Positions 1 to 8,802 of a DNA stretch of 64,000 bases are shown piece after piece. This stretch comes from Erysipelotrichaceae bacterium. GTDB taxonomy: Bacteria; Bacillota_I; Bacilli_A; Erysipelotrichales; Erysipelotrichaceae. The stretch spans positions 1 through 64,000 of the forward strand of contig JAFRQF010000032.1 in assembly GCA_017428765.1 (NCBI GenBank). The letters run 5' to 3'. A program made the translations under genes and the position numbers. A model generated the notes under the pieces. That model searched no databases and had not been told where the DNA came from. It saw nothing but the letters and a program-made list of their open reading frames with translations. Position 1 is the first letter of the stretch; each line of letters starts with the position of its first letter.

Positions 1-9
1 GGTGTCCAT
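1..9 (-). CDS. First codons of a gene running off the left edge
   Basis: On the minus strand an ATG at 9 is followed by two further codons (Met-Asp-Thr) before the window ends. A strong AGGAGG ribosome site lies at 27-22, twelve bases upstream of the ATG, which is slightly long spacing. It lies downstream of the DUF3237 gene in the same direction, but a hairpin between them suggests a separate transcript. Product unknown. Confidence 0.5.
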
Positions 10-84
10 TTGCGGTTCTTTCCTCCTAAAGGTCTGCCCGTTCCCATATGTGATACATCACTTCCTTTCTGACTTCATTGTATG

Positions 85-126
85 AAAAAAGTAGACAATG
101 TGCCTTTTCGGGTTTTGTCTACTTTT
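85..126 (-). terminator. Rho-independent-type terminator after the DUF3237 gene
   Basis: A perfect 12-bp inverted repeat (AAAAGTAGACAA at 87-98 with its complement at 115-126) forms a hairpin with a 16-base loop. Read on the minus strand the stem runs into a T tract. It sits just after the stop of the minus-strand DUF3237 gene and before the gene at the left edge. The stem is AT-rich, so strength is uncertain. Confidence 0.6.
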
Positions 127-177
127 ACGTTAGCAGTTCATGTTATCTGATGATGCATCTCCGCTTTTTTTGTTGTG

Positions 178-600
178 TCAGTGTTCGATCTCGAAGAAAC
201 GGATGTGCAAGCCATCTTCTTCCATGGAACCGATGCCGATGAACTGGTTCCTGTGAAGATAGGGTGCTAAAACCTTGGAGTCGGTGAGAAAGGTCGGGAC
301 TGTCCTGAAGGGACCCGGTGCCTTACTGTCATCCAGCCACCCATTGTTTTCGATGTAGATGTGACAATCCTGTCCTGCTTCATCCTTTCCGCTGAGCATG
401 TACCTTGCCGACATATGGCGGACACCGATCTGGTTCTTGATCTGGGTATCTACGCCCCAGGGTTCGACGATGCCGTTGAAGATCTGCCCTTTTACCGTTC
501 CGTAAAAAGGGATCATGTTGACTTCGCCGATCTCCGTTTCAAACTTTCTGCCCGGCTGATCGAAGAGCACATGGACGTCCAGTATGGCCTTGTTTTCCAT
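178..600 (-). CDS. DUF3237 family protein
   Basis: 140 residues from the chosen ATG. The pattern fits DUF3237: an N-terminal strand (ILDVHVLF), a central I-P-F-Y-G-T-V-KG-QIFNG segment followed by a P-W-G-V-D turn, then SARYML...IYIENNGW and a C-terminal IGIGSMEEDGLHIRFFEI strand. DUF3237 proteins form small beta barrels of unknown biochemical role. The ATG at 600 leaves one base after the upstream esterase stop, so it is probably translationally coupled. An earlier in-frame start at 648 would overlap the esterase heavily and is not preferred. Last gene of a three-gene minus-strand operon with two esterases, suggesting a role with ester or aromatic-acid substrates, which is inference only. 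Confidence 0.8.
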   Translation of the reverse strand: MENKAILDVHVLFDQPGRKFETEIGEVNMIPFYGTVKGQIFNGIVEPWGVDTQIKNQIGVRHMSARYMLSGKDEAGQDCHIYIENNGWLDDSKAPGPFRTVPTFLTDSKVLAPYLHRNQFIGIGSMEEDGLHIRFFEIEH

Positions 601-601
601 C

Positions 602-2194
602 TCAGTTTTTCGGTGTGAACTTTGCCGGTCCGAATAAGGAGACGACATAGTTGTTGTTTTGCAGTTTTTCGTAGTAGTAGCGATATTTTTCCTGATCTTC
701 TTTTTCGATCATCTTGGAATGGTTGTTGAGATTGATGATGTCGAAGTTTTCGGAATATTTCTTCCACTCAGGTCTTTGATCGCCGTTTGGATCGCCTGTT
801 GCAGCGAAGCTGTACCAGTAACCCTGGATGAGTTCCATGAAGTCGTAATCGGCACCGACCCAGTGGTATGGGAAGAATGGGTTGCGTTCACCGGTATCGA
901 CTCTTCCGAAGACGTAAGGCATTTCGGCGCAATGCGGAGAACCGTCATCATGACCGCGTTTCGTTTCATTTTCTTTGGACATCAGCCAGACGTAGGCGTT
1001 CTTTCCTCTTTGATGGCAGATCTCGCCGATCTTCGCACTTCCCATCAGCATGATGTCGGAAGCAATCGTGGAACATTGCTTGGCCGCCTGAATGGCGTCG
1101 TCTGCCGGATACCACTTCTTCATGTTTTCAGCGTTGTCCGGGAAAGCTTCTTCGAGATATGCGTGGAATTTTTCAACGGAATACTCATCGGGACGGACTG
1201 CCGGGAATTCCTGGGCACAGGAGCCGATCATGACATCGAAGTCGTTGAATTCGCCGCTGTCCATGATCTGCGAATACGGTTTCGGGATGAACTCGCCGTC
1301 CACGCAGAAGCTGAAGCCAAAGCCCATCGGTCCGACGCCTTTGGAGCGCTGGAAAGCTTCATAGGAATCAAAGAGTTCCCAGGCATCTTTCTTTCGTAAT
1401 TCTTCGATGGACTTGCAGCCGATGAATTCCATGTATTCTATACCGAGCTTTTCCAGATTCTCACGCGGACCCGGCTGCATGAAGCCCCAGTAGATCGGGC
1501 CGGATTCGATGGAGACTCTCTGGATGATGCCTTTCATCAATGGTGAGGCATGGAGTGCTCCGGTACCTGCAGCACCGCCGGACTGGCCGGCTACCGTGAT
1601 GCAATCAGGATCGCCGCCGAATCGTTCGATGTTTTCTTTGACCCAGAGGCAGGCTTTGCGCATATCGTAGAGCGCATAGTTGCCGCTCGTGCCGCCGGTT
1701 TCTTTCGTGAGATCGGGATGAGCGAAGAATCCGAAGAAGCCGAGACGATAGTTGATGGTGACGACGACGATATCTTTTCTCTTCGCAAAGCCGATGCCAT
1801 CGCATACGACCTCACAGCCGCTTCCGGCGACCATGCCGCCGCCGTGGATCCAGATGAAGACCGGCAATCTGTCTTCGGCTGTTTTTGCCGGTGTCCAGAC
1901 ATTGAGATAGAGGCAATCTTCCTCATATTGGGAAGGCGCCATGAACTGCGGTACGCCATGCACATTGGCAGGCAGATCGGCCTGTTCCATGACATGCTGG
2001 ATAGCGGCAGCGGAGTATTGCGTTGCCTTGCGCACGCCTCTCCAACGTTCCGGATCTTCCGGATGACGGAAACGGCGGTCACCTACCGGCGGAGCTGCGT
2101 ATGGGATGCCCTTATAGACTTTGACATCGCCTTCGACATAGCCTTGCAGCCAGCCTTGTTTGACTAATACTTTTGCATTTTCAAAATCAGACAT
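602..2194 (-). CDS. Type B carboxylesterase family protein
   Basis: 530 residues, the usual bacterial carboxylesterase length, without a signal peptide, so cytoplasmic. Family signatures are clear: GIPYAAPPVGDRRF near residue 30, EDCLYLNVWTP near 92-102, the oxyanion stretch HGGG at 117-120, and the nucleophile elbow GQSGG with Ser205. Glu329 (SCAQEF) and His421 (SPHCAEMPYVFGR) fit the rest of the triad. The elbow has Gln where GESAG is common. It would hydrolyse carboxylic esters of small or phenolic substrates. Two bases separate it from the upstream esterase gene. Substrate cannot be deduced from sequence; p-nitrobenzyl-esterase-like names would be guesswork. Confidence 0.9.
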   Translation of the reverse strand: MSDFENAKVLVKQGWLQGYVEGDVKVYKGIPYAAPPVGDRRFRHPEDPERWRGVRKATQYSAAAIQHVMEQADLPANVHGVPQFMAPSQYEEDCLYLNVWTPAKTAEDRLPVFIWIHGGGMVAGSGCEVVCDGIGFAKRKDIVVVTINYRLGFFGFFAHPDLTKETGGTSGNYALYDMRKACLWVKENIERFGGDPDCITVAGQSGGAAGTGALHASPLMKGIIQRVSIESGPIYWGFMQPGPRENLEKLGIEYMEFIGCKSIEELRKKDAWELFDSYEAFQRSKGVGPMGFGFSFCVDGEFIPKPYSQIMDSGEFNDFDVMIGSCAQEFPAVRPDEYSVEKFHAYLEEAFPDNAENMKKWYPADDAIQAAKQCSTIASDIMLMGSAKIGEICHQRGKNAYVWLMSKENETKRGHDDGSPHCAEMPYVFGRVDTGERNPFFPYHWVGADYDFMELIQGYWYSFAATGDPNGDQRPEWKKYSENFDIINLNNHSKMIEKEDQEKYRYYYEKLQNNNYVVSLFGPAKFTPKN

Positions 2195-2196
2195 GT

Positions 2197-3009
2197 TTAT
2201 TCCCCCTTGACGTTAGTTAACAGATATTCGATGCCTTTGTAGGCGTGAGGTGTCCAGAAGTCCCAGTTGTGGATGCCCGGGCCTTCTTCATAGAAGAATT
2301 CGGCCTTCTGTTTTTTGAAGAAATCGCGAAGCTTATGGTTAGGTTCCAAAAGGAAGTCTTCGGTCCCGCAGGCCATGTAGATCTTCGGATTAGCTATGCC
2401 TTTTCTTTTGTTCCTTTTATATAAGACTTCCGGGTTGTGATCGCTCTTTTCGGCTTTTTTGAGATCGCCGAAGGCGTTGACATAGTATTCGTAGTTGGCC
2501 ATGACCGGATCTTTCATATTCGGGCTCATGTCTTTGAGGCCATAGACGATGAGCGCGGAAGACAAGGCCATGATGCCGCCGAAAGTTTCCGGGTACATCA
2601 AGCCGGTATGAAGGGCACCGAAACCGCCCATCGACAGACCGCCGATCAGAGTGTCTTCTTTATTCCGGCACAGTCCGAAGGTGTCGCGCAGATACCTGAC
2701 GAGGTCTTCACCGATGAATTCACACCAGTGGTGGCCGGTCGCCTTCTTGTCGAGGTAGAAGTCGATGCCGCCGGAAGGCATGACGATGGCCAGGTTGTAT
2801 TTCATTGAGAAGTCCAGAGCATTGGAAGAATAGAGCCAGTCGGTACAGTCACCGGAATATCCATGTAACAGGATCACGGTCTTGGGTCTTCTATCGTAAT
2901 ATGGGTTGCCTGCCAGGAAGGGCGGCAGTTCTTTTTCCGGAAGGTGGATATAGAACTCTCCGTTCATTGACAGAGCTTTCGATCGGAATCGTACGAAATG
3001 AGTCGACAT
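2197..3009 (-). CDS. Alpha/beta-hydrolase of the esterase D / tributyrin esterase type
   Basis: 270 residues from the ATG at 3009, chosen because AAGGAG sits nine bases upstream; an earlier in-frame start at 3039 has no comparable site. HGYSGDCTDW is the oxyanion loop, GGLSMGGFGAL holds the nucleophile Ser, and GIHNWDFW near the C-terminus supplies the His. The CGTEDFLLE segment before it carries the acid. This arrangement matches the esterase D group (S-formylglutathione hydrolase, EstA tributyrin esterase, feruloyl/acetyl-xylan esterases). First gene of the minus-strand operon, divergent from the sugar-binding lipoprotein gene, so the two operons may share a control region. Confidence 0.88.
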   Translation of the reverse strand: MSTHFVRFRSKALSMNGEFYIHLPEKELPPFLAGNPYYDRRPKTVILLHGYSGDCTDWLYSSNALDFSMKYNLAIVMPSGGIDFYLDKKATGHHWCEFIGEDLVRYLRDTFGLCRNKEDTLIGGLSMGGFGALHTGLMYPETFGGIMALSSALIVYGLKDMSPNMKDPVMANYEYYVNAFGDLKKAEKSDHNPEVLYKRNKRKGIANPKIYMACGTEDFLLEPNHKLRDFFKKQKAEFFYEEGPGIHNWDFWTPHAYKGIEYLLTNVKGE

Positions 3010-3223
3010 TATGCTTTCTCCTTGTTTTACTACATGCATTATATAAGGGGTGTCTTTGGGAAAAGTATTAAAAATGTGGCTTTCATTTTTGACTTTGACG
3101 ATTGAGGACGGCGGATCTTTGAAAATGTATTAATTTCGAAAATGGAAGCGATATTTTTAAAAGTTTATAAATCACGTATCTGATTAAATGAAATTATCGA
3201 AAGGTTTTTAAAGGAGAAAAATA
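3010..3223. promoter_or_regulatory. Divergent intergenic control region
   Basis: 214 bases separate the minus-strand esterase operon from the plus-strand transporter operon. The right half is AT-rich (TTTTAAAAGTTTATAAAT around 3154-3171) and ends in AAAGGAG at 3210-3216 before the ATG at 3224. Promoters for both directions must lie here, but no -35/-10 pair with good spacing could be assigned with confidence. TGGAAGCGAT near 3143 has half-similarity to catabolite-repression sites, too weak to call. Confidence 0.4.
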
Positions 3224-4720
3224 ATGAAAAAACTTCTGGCTTTATTATTATCGGTCCTGATGCTGTTAAGTGTCACCGGCTGCTCCGGCGGCGGTGAGCA
3301 GCAGAGCGGCGATCAGCCATCCGTGATCACGATCGACATGTCGACACTGTTCATCGTTCCGGCTCTGGAAGCGACACAGAAGGTCGAAGATCAGATCAAC
3401 GATTATCTGCTCAACACGTTAGGCGAGAAGGATTACAAGATCCATCTGCGCATCACGGCGATCGGTGACTATCTGCAGTCCATTCCGATGGAACTGGCTT
3501 CCGGCGGTGATGGTTCGGTCGATATCGTCCAGGTATTCGATGTTGCCGGCTGGTCCAACAACGGTTACATCATCCCATTGGATCCGTATCTTGAAAACGA
3601 ACTCAAACCGACTTATGACATGATCAAGCCGATCATGGGCAACGGCAGAGTCGGCGGTCAGACGTTCATGATGCCTCGTTACTTCGGTACCGTTCTTGAC
3701 TGGAAGTGGATCTACAATAAGGATCTCGTCGATGCGGCAGGCCTCGATGTCAGCAAGATCCATGATATCGAATCTCTCGGCGATGCACTCGCAGAGCTCA
3801 AGACGGCATATCCGGATGAGCATTTCTTAGTCTATTGCGATCAGTTCAACAGACTCTACAACCTCGAGACACACACTTCACCGGTCGGTACCTATGCAGC
3901 TACTGTCGGCGAAAATACGACTTTACAGAATTACTATGAGACAGATGCGTTCAAGAATGCCATCTACAAGGCTTATGAATTCCGTCAGAAGGGCTATGCT
4001 GATCCGGAAGGTTCCGCAAATACTTTGAGCCATGACGCCGTAGTCATGGGCGGTTCGGCAAAGGGTGTCATCATGGGTCACTCCAATGATGTCGATTCCA
4101 TTGCGGAAATGTTCACGACGACCAACACCTATGGCGCAAACTTCGGTGCAGTCTCCATCGGTATCGATGACATGATGACAGATACATTAGGTATCGGTAT
4201 CTCCCATTCCTGCAAGGATCCGGCTTCGGCAGCGAAATTCATCAACCTGCTTTACACCGATCAGTTCGTCTGGGATTCTCTCATATTCGGTGCAGAAGGC
4301 CAGGACTATGTCTGGAACGAAGACCATACCAAGATCCGTTATCCGGAAGGTCTCGATTTCAACAGCGTTCCTTACAACTGCATGTACTCCTGCGGTATGA
4401 TCGGTAACGGCTTCGATTTCTTCCTCGAGTATGAAACAGGCAACGAGACCGGTTCCAATGGCGAATATGGCAAGATCCTGTTTGAAAAGGCATGGATCCC
4501 GCCTCTCTACGGTTTCATCCCGGTCACGACCAATGTCTTAAACGAAGTGACAGCTGTATCGAATGTCGTCGAACAGTACAGCAACGTCCTGATGTATGGC
4601 GATGTCAATCCGGATGAGAAGTATCCTGAATTCCTGCAGGCCCTCAAGGATGCCGGCATCGACAAGATCGTCGCAGACTTCCAGGCGCAGGCTGACGAAT
4701 GGGTCAAGGTCAACAAATAA
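3224..4720 (+). CDS. CUT1-type sugar ABC transporter substrate-binding lipoprotein
   Basis: 498 residues. A lipoprotein signal (MKKLLALLLS...LSVTGC) places the lipidated Cys at residue 20, so it is anchored outside the membrane. Length and the C-terminal stretch (YGFIPVTTNVLNEVTAVSNVVEQY...YPEFLQALKDAGIDKIVADFQAQADEW) match the LipO/YtcQ-type family 1 binding proteins carrying a DUF3502-like end, which bind oligosaccharides. It is separated by a terminator from the YesM/YesN genes but the matching permeases follow at 8.8 kb. AAAGGAG supports the ATG. A terminator directly after the stop would keep its expression above that of the rest of the operon. Confidence 0.9.
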   Translation: MKKLLALLLSVLMLLSVTGCSGGGEQQSGDQPSVITIDMSTLFIVPALEATQKVEDQINDYLLNTLGEKDYKIHLRITAIGDYLQSIPMELASGGDGSVDIVQVFDVAGWSNNGYIIPLDPYLENELKPTYDMIKPIMGNGRVGGQTFMMPRYFGTVLDWKWIYNKDLVDAAGLDVSKIHDIESLGDALAELKTAYPDEHFLVYCDQFNRLYNLETHTSPVGTYAATVGENTTLQNYYETDAFKNAIYKAYEFRQKGYADPEGSANTLSHDAVVMGGSAKGVIMGHSNDVDSIAEMFTTTNTYGANFGAVSIGIDDMMTDTLGIGISHSCKDPASAAKFINLLYTDQFVWDSLIFGAEGQDYVWNEDHTKIRYPEGLDFNSVPYNCMYSCGMIGNGFDFFLEYETGNETGSNGEYGKILFEKAWIPPLYGFIPVTTNVLNEVTAVSNVVEQYSNVLMYGDVNPDEKYPEFLQALKDAGIDKIVADFQAQADEWVKVNK

Positions 4721-4744
4721 TCCGACCTGAAAAAATTAAAGAAG

Positions 4745-4774
4745 AAGAGCGGGGAAGATATCTCCGCTCTTTTG
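4745..4774 (+). terminator. Terminator after the binding-protein gene
   Basis: AAGAGCGG at 4745-4752 pairs perfectly with CCGCTCTT at 4764-4771 and is followed by T residues. It lies 24 bases after the binding-protein stop and 20 bases before the histidine kinase start, so partial readthrough could couple the two. Confidence 0.8.
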
Positions 4775-4793
4775 TATAATAGAGGTAGCTGTT

Positions 4794-6494
4794 ATGGAAA
4801 ACTCATTGATCCGCAAGATACTGTTGCTGATCGGCGGCATTTTGGTTTCGTCGCTGATGTTTTTTATTGCGGTCACTTCGACCTATGATTCGTTTTACAA
4901 GCAGAATTTCATCAAAGACAACAGCGTCATCGCCTCGAGCTGGTCTTCTTCGATCGACAGCCGTCTCAATACGATCTATGAACACGTCTACGATGTGGCG
5001 ACCGTCCTATACCGCAAGGTCGAGATCCGTCCGGGTTCTCCCGAAATGGACTATGTCGATCGCAACGGCATGCTGGATGTGATCGAATCCAAGGTGATGG
5101 CTTCTTCCGATATCAGCGCCCTTTTCATCATCGACAAGGAAAGCGATCTTTTCCTGTATGAAAAGGCCGGCGTTCTCAACATCGTTGAAAACAACAATCT
5201 GAAGTATTTCTTAAAAGACTACTGTATCGAAAACAGCTATTCGATACGAAACCGCAGTTTCAAGATCATCGATGTGAATGAAAAAGATTACTTTTATGAT
5301 GCCCTCAATCTGGGCAAGTATGTCGTCGGTGCCGTCAGCGATCTTGAGATCTATATGAACGGCTACGGCAAGGAAGGCCTTGCGACATTCTTCGAAGCGC
5401 AGGGGGTGATCTATCCCAAGGAAAAGGGGCTGGAAATGGTCTCTGCGATCGACACGGACAGGATGGAACCCTATTTCTCGAATGGCTACGCTGTCATACC
5501 CAACCGTCTGGTCAGCTCTGAGGCGGTGGCTTACCTGCTTTCCAAGAGCGCCAATACCGGAAAGGCCTGGGGCTTAGCTTCCCTGTTCATGGTCATCGAC
5601 TCCGCAGTCTGCGTCATTCTGACGCTGGTGCTGATCGTCATGACGAAAAAACGGATCTCGGGTCCGATCGGTGAACTGGCTGATGCCAATCAGAAGCTGG
5701 CGCAGGGAGATCTGGACTACCGCCTGGATATCCCGAGTGCCGGAAGCAGCGAATTCGAAAGACTGTATGGAAGTTTCAATGAGATGTCGGAAAAGATCCG
5801 CCATCTTACGATCGAACAGTATGATGCCGAGATCAAGAGGCAGCAGAACCAGCTGAAGATGCTCAGAGCGCAGGTCAAGCCGCATACTTTCCTCAATGCG
5901 ATCAATACGATCAACAATATGACCTATACCGGCAAGCCGGAAGATATACGAAGATACATCGCTGCCTTTGCCTCATTTACCAGATACATGTTATATAAGG
6001 CGAAAGACTGGACAACGGTGGAAGAAGAGATCCGGAATATCGATAACTATGTGAAGATGCAGCAGATCCGTTTCCCGGAAAGCATCGAAGTCATCTATGA
6101 GGTCGACAAGCGGATCTATGTCGAACAGATCCCTTACCTGGTCTTGTTCTCGCTGGTGCAGAATTCTTTCAAACATGCGATGAGCCTGGAGGAAAAGACC
6201 TATCTGACCATCAAAGGCGAATATTATACAGAAGAGGGTTTTGAGGGTTTCCGTCTGATCGAAGAAGATAACGGTCCGGGTTTCAGCAAGGAAGCCTTGC
6301 AGGCTTTAGCTACGGCGGAAGAAGATGATCCGTTCACCAAGGAGCACCTCGGTCTGACCAATGTGCGCTACTCGCTGAACCTGATCTACCATAGAGATGA
6401 CTTGTTACGCATCGCCAACCGGGAAAACGGCGGTGCCCATATCGAACTGCTGATCCCGGAGGCGGAGGTGGAAGATGAAACTGCTGATATGTGA
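4794..6494 (+). CDS. YesM-family membrane sensor histidine kinase
   Basis: 566 residues. First membrane segment at about 7-28, extracytoplasmic sensor region to about 255, second segment at about 262-282, then a HAMP domain (KKRISGPIGELADANQKLAQGDLDYRL region). The His-kinase box near residue 364 reads QVKPHTFLN instead of the usual QINPHFLFN, and the ATP-binding domain shows EDNGPGF and HLGLTNVRYSL. It would phosphorylate the adjacent YesN-type regulator in response to a sugar or cell-surface signal. The start has only a weak AGAGG site. The 3' end overlaps the regulator start by 20 bases. Confidence 0.9.
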   Translation: MENSLIRKILLLIGGILVSSLMFFIAVTSTYDSFYKQNFIKDNSVIASSWSSSIDSRLNTIYEHVYDVATVLYRKVEIRPGSPEMDYVDRNGMLDVIESKVMASSDISALFIIDKESDLFLYEKAGVLNIVENNNLKYFLKDYCIENSYSIRNRSFKIIDVNEKDYFYDALNLGKYVVGAVSDLEIYMNGYGKEGLATFFEAQGVIYPKEKGLEMVSAIDTDRMEPYFSNGYAVIPNRLVSSEAVAYLLSKSANTGKAWGLASLFMVIDSAVCVILTLVLIVMTKKRISGPIGELADANQKLAQGDLDYRLDIPSAGSSEFERLYGSFNEMSEKIRHLTIEQYDAEIKRQQNQLKMLRAQVKPHTFLNAINTINNMTYTGKPEDIRRYIAAFASFTRYMLYKAKDWTTVEEEIRNIDNYVKMQQIRFPESIEVIYEVDKRIYVEQIPYLVLFSLVQNSFKHAMSLEEKTYLTIKGEYYTEEGFEGFRLIEEDNGPGFSKEALQALATAEEDDPFTKEHLGLTNVRYSLNLIYHRDDLLRIANRENGGAHIELLIPEAEVEDETADM

Positions 6495-8052
6495 TGACGA
6501 TATCTCGACGATCGATGTGATAGAGTCACAGCTCGACTTAAGGCAGCTAGGCATCCGCAAGCTTTTCCGCGCCTACAACGGCAAGATGGCCGAAGACATC
6601 ATCGACAAAGAGGATCCCGATCTGATCTTATGTGATATCGACATGCCCATCTTAAGTGGCATCCACGTTCTGGAACACGTTTACGAGAAGAAGAAAGACA
6701 TCGAATTCTCTTTTCTGACCTGCTATGAAGAATTCGAATATGCCAGGAAGGCCATACAGTACGGTGCGACCAGCTACCTGACCAAGCCTTTTGATCTGGA
6801 GGAAGTAAAAGCCTGCATACAGAAGATGGTCGCCAATGTCCGCAAGAAACATCTGTCCATTGACGGACAAAGCAAGAACGATTCTCTGCTGTCCTCGATC
6901 TTTAGGCAGGCAAGTGACGGGATCTTCGGTACCGATAAAGACATCGTCGATGCCGCATTGCGGGGCAATGGTGTGAGCTTTGATGCGTCGAGCAGCTGGC
7001 GCATCGTTTTCAGCTGTGCAGATATGACCGATGCCATCCGCAAGACCTGGAACAAGGACCTGCTGGTCTTTACGGCTTCCAGGCTTCATGATGAAGCTCT
7101 TTTAGACTATGTCGGTTCGGCACACAGCGTCGTCAATTCAGATGACCGCTTCATATGGAACTTCTGCTTCATTGGAGATCCGATGGATGATGAGACTTTG
7201 AAGAAGCGCTGTCAGAAACTCATCGACTTTTCTGAGACCTACATGTCGATGCATCCGGTCGTTTTGATCTCGGAGCCTTTCCCGTTTTATGAGACGGCCA
7301 ATGTCGTCTGCGATCTTTATGAGAAGATGCGCAAGATCCGCTATTATTCCGGGTCGATCTTCTTTCAAAGCGAGGAAGTCGATGCGACTGAACAGGGGTC
7401 GGTAAAACTCAATGAGAGTCAGATCCTCTGGTATCTCAAGAAGCGGGATGAAGCCGGCTATCAGGAATACATCGCTTCTTTGCTGGAACAGATGAGCTGC
7501 ACCAAAGAGGAACTGGATGCTTTCCGAAAGGAACTGATCAACATCTTCGTCACGCATTTTAAGGACAATGGGATGTCTGCCAACTCGATCTTCATGAATG
7601 AAAGAGTCATGGAAGCGGATCAGAGATCTGCCGATTCGAAAAACAATATGATCGCCTATGCCGATGTCTTGTTTGCGATACAGCAAAATGAAGTACAGGA
7701 TGTCCTGGATTCCGAGAGCATCATCGTGCGGGCAAAGAAATACATCGATGAGAACTTCCGCGAGAACATCGACCGCAACGATGTGGCAGCGGTGACGTTC
7801 GTCACGCCGAATTATCTTTCCAAGCTGTTCAAAAACTCCATGAACATGAATCTGAGGGAATACATCAACCAGCTCAGGATCGAAGAAGCCAAGCGGCTGC
7901 TTCTTTCGACGTCGCTGTCCGTTTCGGAGATCGCTTCCAATGTCGGCTATTACAACATCTCGTATTTTTCGACGGTCTTCCATAAAATCGTCGGCGTTTC
8001 CCCTTACGACTGGCGCAACCAGAAAGGAGAGGACGATGAAGCTGACCGATAA
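6475..8052 (+). CDS. YesN-type response regulator with AraC DNA-binding domain
   Basis: 525 residues. N-terminal receiver domain (about 1-120) with acidic pocket CDDD at 6-9, phospho-acceptor Asp54 in CDIDMP, and the Lys of LTKPFD near 104. A central region of about 280 residues has no clear domain. The C-terminal 100 residues form an AraC-type double helix-turn-helix (YIDENFRENI...PNYLSKLFKNS...YINQLRIEEAKRLLLST...VGYYNISYFSTVFHKIVG). GGAGGTGGAAG supplies the ribosome site inside the kinase gene. Probably activates the neighbouring transporter promoters. Confidence 0.92.
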   Translation: MKLLICDDDISTIDVIESQLDLRQLGIRKLFRAYNGKMAEDIIDKEDPDLILCDIDMPILSGIHVLEHVYEKKKDIEFSFLTCYEEFEYARKAIQYGATSYLTKPFDLEEVKACIQKMVANVRKKHLSIDGQSKNDSLLSSIFRQASDGIFGTDKDIVDAALRGNGVSFDASSSWRIVFSCADMTDAIRKTWNKDLLVFTASRLHDEALLDYVGSAHSVVNSDDRFIWNFCFIGDPMDDETLKKRCQKLIDFSETYMSMHPVVLISEPFPFYETANVVCDLYEKMRKIRYYSGSIFFQSEEVDATEQGSVKLNESQILWYLKKRDEAGYQEYIASLLEQMSCTKEELDAFRKELINIFVTHFKDNGMSANSIFMNERVMEADQRSADSKNNMIAYADVLFAIQQNEVQDVLDSESIIVRAKKYIDENFRENIDRNDVAAVTFVTPNYLSKLFKNSMNMNLREYINQLRIEEAKRLLLSTSLSVSEIASNVGYYNISYFSTVFHKIVGVSPYDWRNQKGEDDEADR

Positions 8053-8707
8053 GATAAAAAGAGACAAAGAACAGTTCGACAAGCTGAAAGACAGCAGATC
8101 GAAGATCCTCTTCCTCTGGGATTATTACAAGGAACTCATCCTCTTGGTCCTGGCTGCCTTTTCGATCTTTGTCATCCTGGCCGTTTCCAATATCGGCAGG
8201 AAAGATGCTTCGATGTATGTCGTCCTGCTCAACAACGATACGATCTACCGGGAATGTGATAGGCAGGTCTTTGACAGGATCTTGGAAGGATCGGATCTGG
8301 ATCTGAAAAACAAGCAGGTCGATGTCAATGAGAACCTGCGTGTGGGTCTGGGTGAGGAAGACATGGCCGATATCGAGACACTGCAGGTGCTGACTGCCTT
8401 ATTTACGATCTCCGACTTAGACCTTTATGCGGCACCGAAAGAGTGGTTCGATTATTTTGCGAAGGAAGGCGGCTATGCCGATCTGAGCCTGCTGATCGAT
8501 AAACAAGTCCTTCAAAAACACAAAAAAGACCTCTATTACAGTAAAGACGAAAAGGGCAGAGAAATCCTTTCCGGCATCATCTTACATGAAGGATCGCCCT
8601 TGCATGAGGCGGGCTACTATCACGACGATGTGATCATAGGGGTACCTGTCCATGCCGTGAATATGGATGTCGCCGTGAGCTTCCTGAAGCTTCTGCTGGA
8701 GGGATAG
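8036..8707 (+). CDS. One-pass membrane protein of unknown function in the sensor operon
   Basis: 223 residues from the ATG at 8036, preceded by AAAGGAGAGG inside the regulator gene and overlapping it by 17 bases, so translation is coupled. A charged N-terminal cytoplasmic stretch (about 1-28) is followed by one hydrophobic segment (about 30-52, ELILLVLAAFSIFVILAV) and an extracytoplasmic domain of about 170 residues with ADIETLQVLTALFTISDLDLY and a C-terminal VAVSFLKLLLEG helix. No family was recognised. Position suggests an accessory sensing or transport-monitoring subunit for the YesM/YesN pair; this is inference from context. Confidence 0.75.
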   Translation: MKLTDKIKRDKEQFDKLKDSRSKILFLWDYYKELILLVLAAFSIFVILAVSNIGRKDASMYVVLLNNDTIYRECDRQVFDRILEGSDLDLKNKQVDVNENLRVGLGEEDMADIETLQVLTALFTISDLDLYAAPKEWFDYFAKEGGYADLSLLIDKQVLQKHKKDLYYSKDEKGREILSGIILHEGSPLHEAGYYHDDVIIGVPVHAVNMDVAVSFLKLLLEG

Positions 8708-8802
8708 AAATTGACAAATTCAGTGTACTTTTTTGAATGAATGGCTGTAACGCTTTGTATAACATGAAATTATGGATGCTTATACAGTAAAGGAGTTTAA
8801 TT

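Noticed and set aside
659..1399. Plus-strand open frame of 246 codons opposite the carboxylesterase gene
   Set aside because: It lies fully within a gene with clear catalytic motifs, has no ribosome site and its product is Phe/Val-rich with no family pattern, so it is a shadow of the esterase codon pattern.
7138..8082. Minus-strand open frame of 314 codons opposite the AraC-type regulator
   Set aside because: Mirror of a well-supported regulator; product is Ile/Arg/Asp-rich as expected from the opposite-strand reading and no start signal is present.
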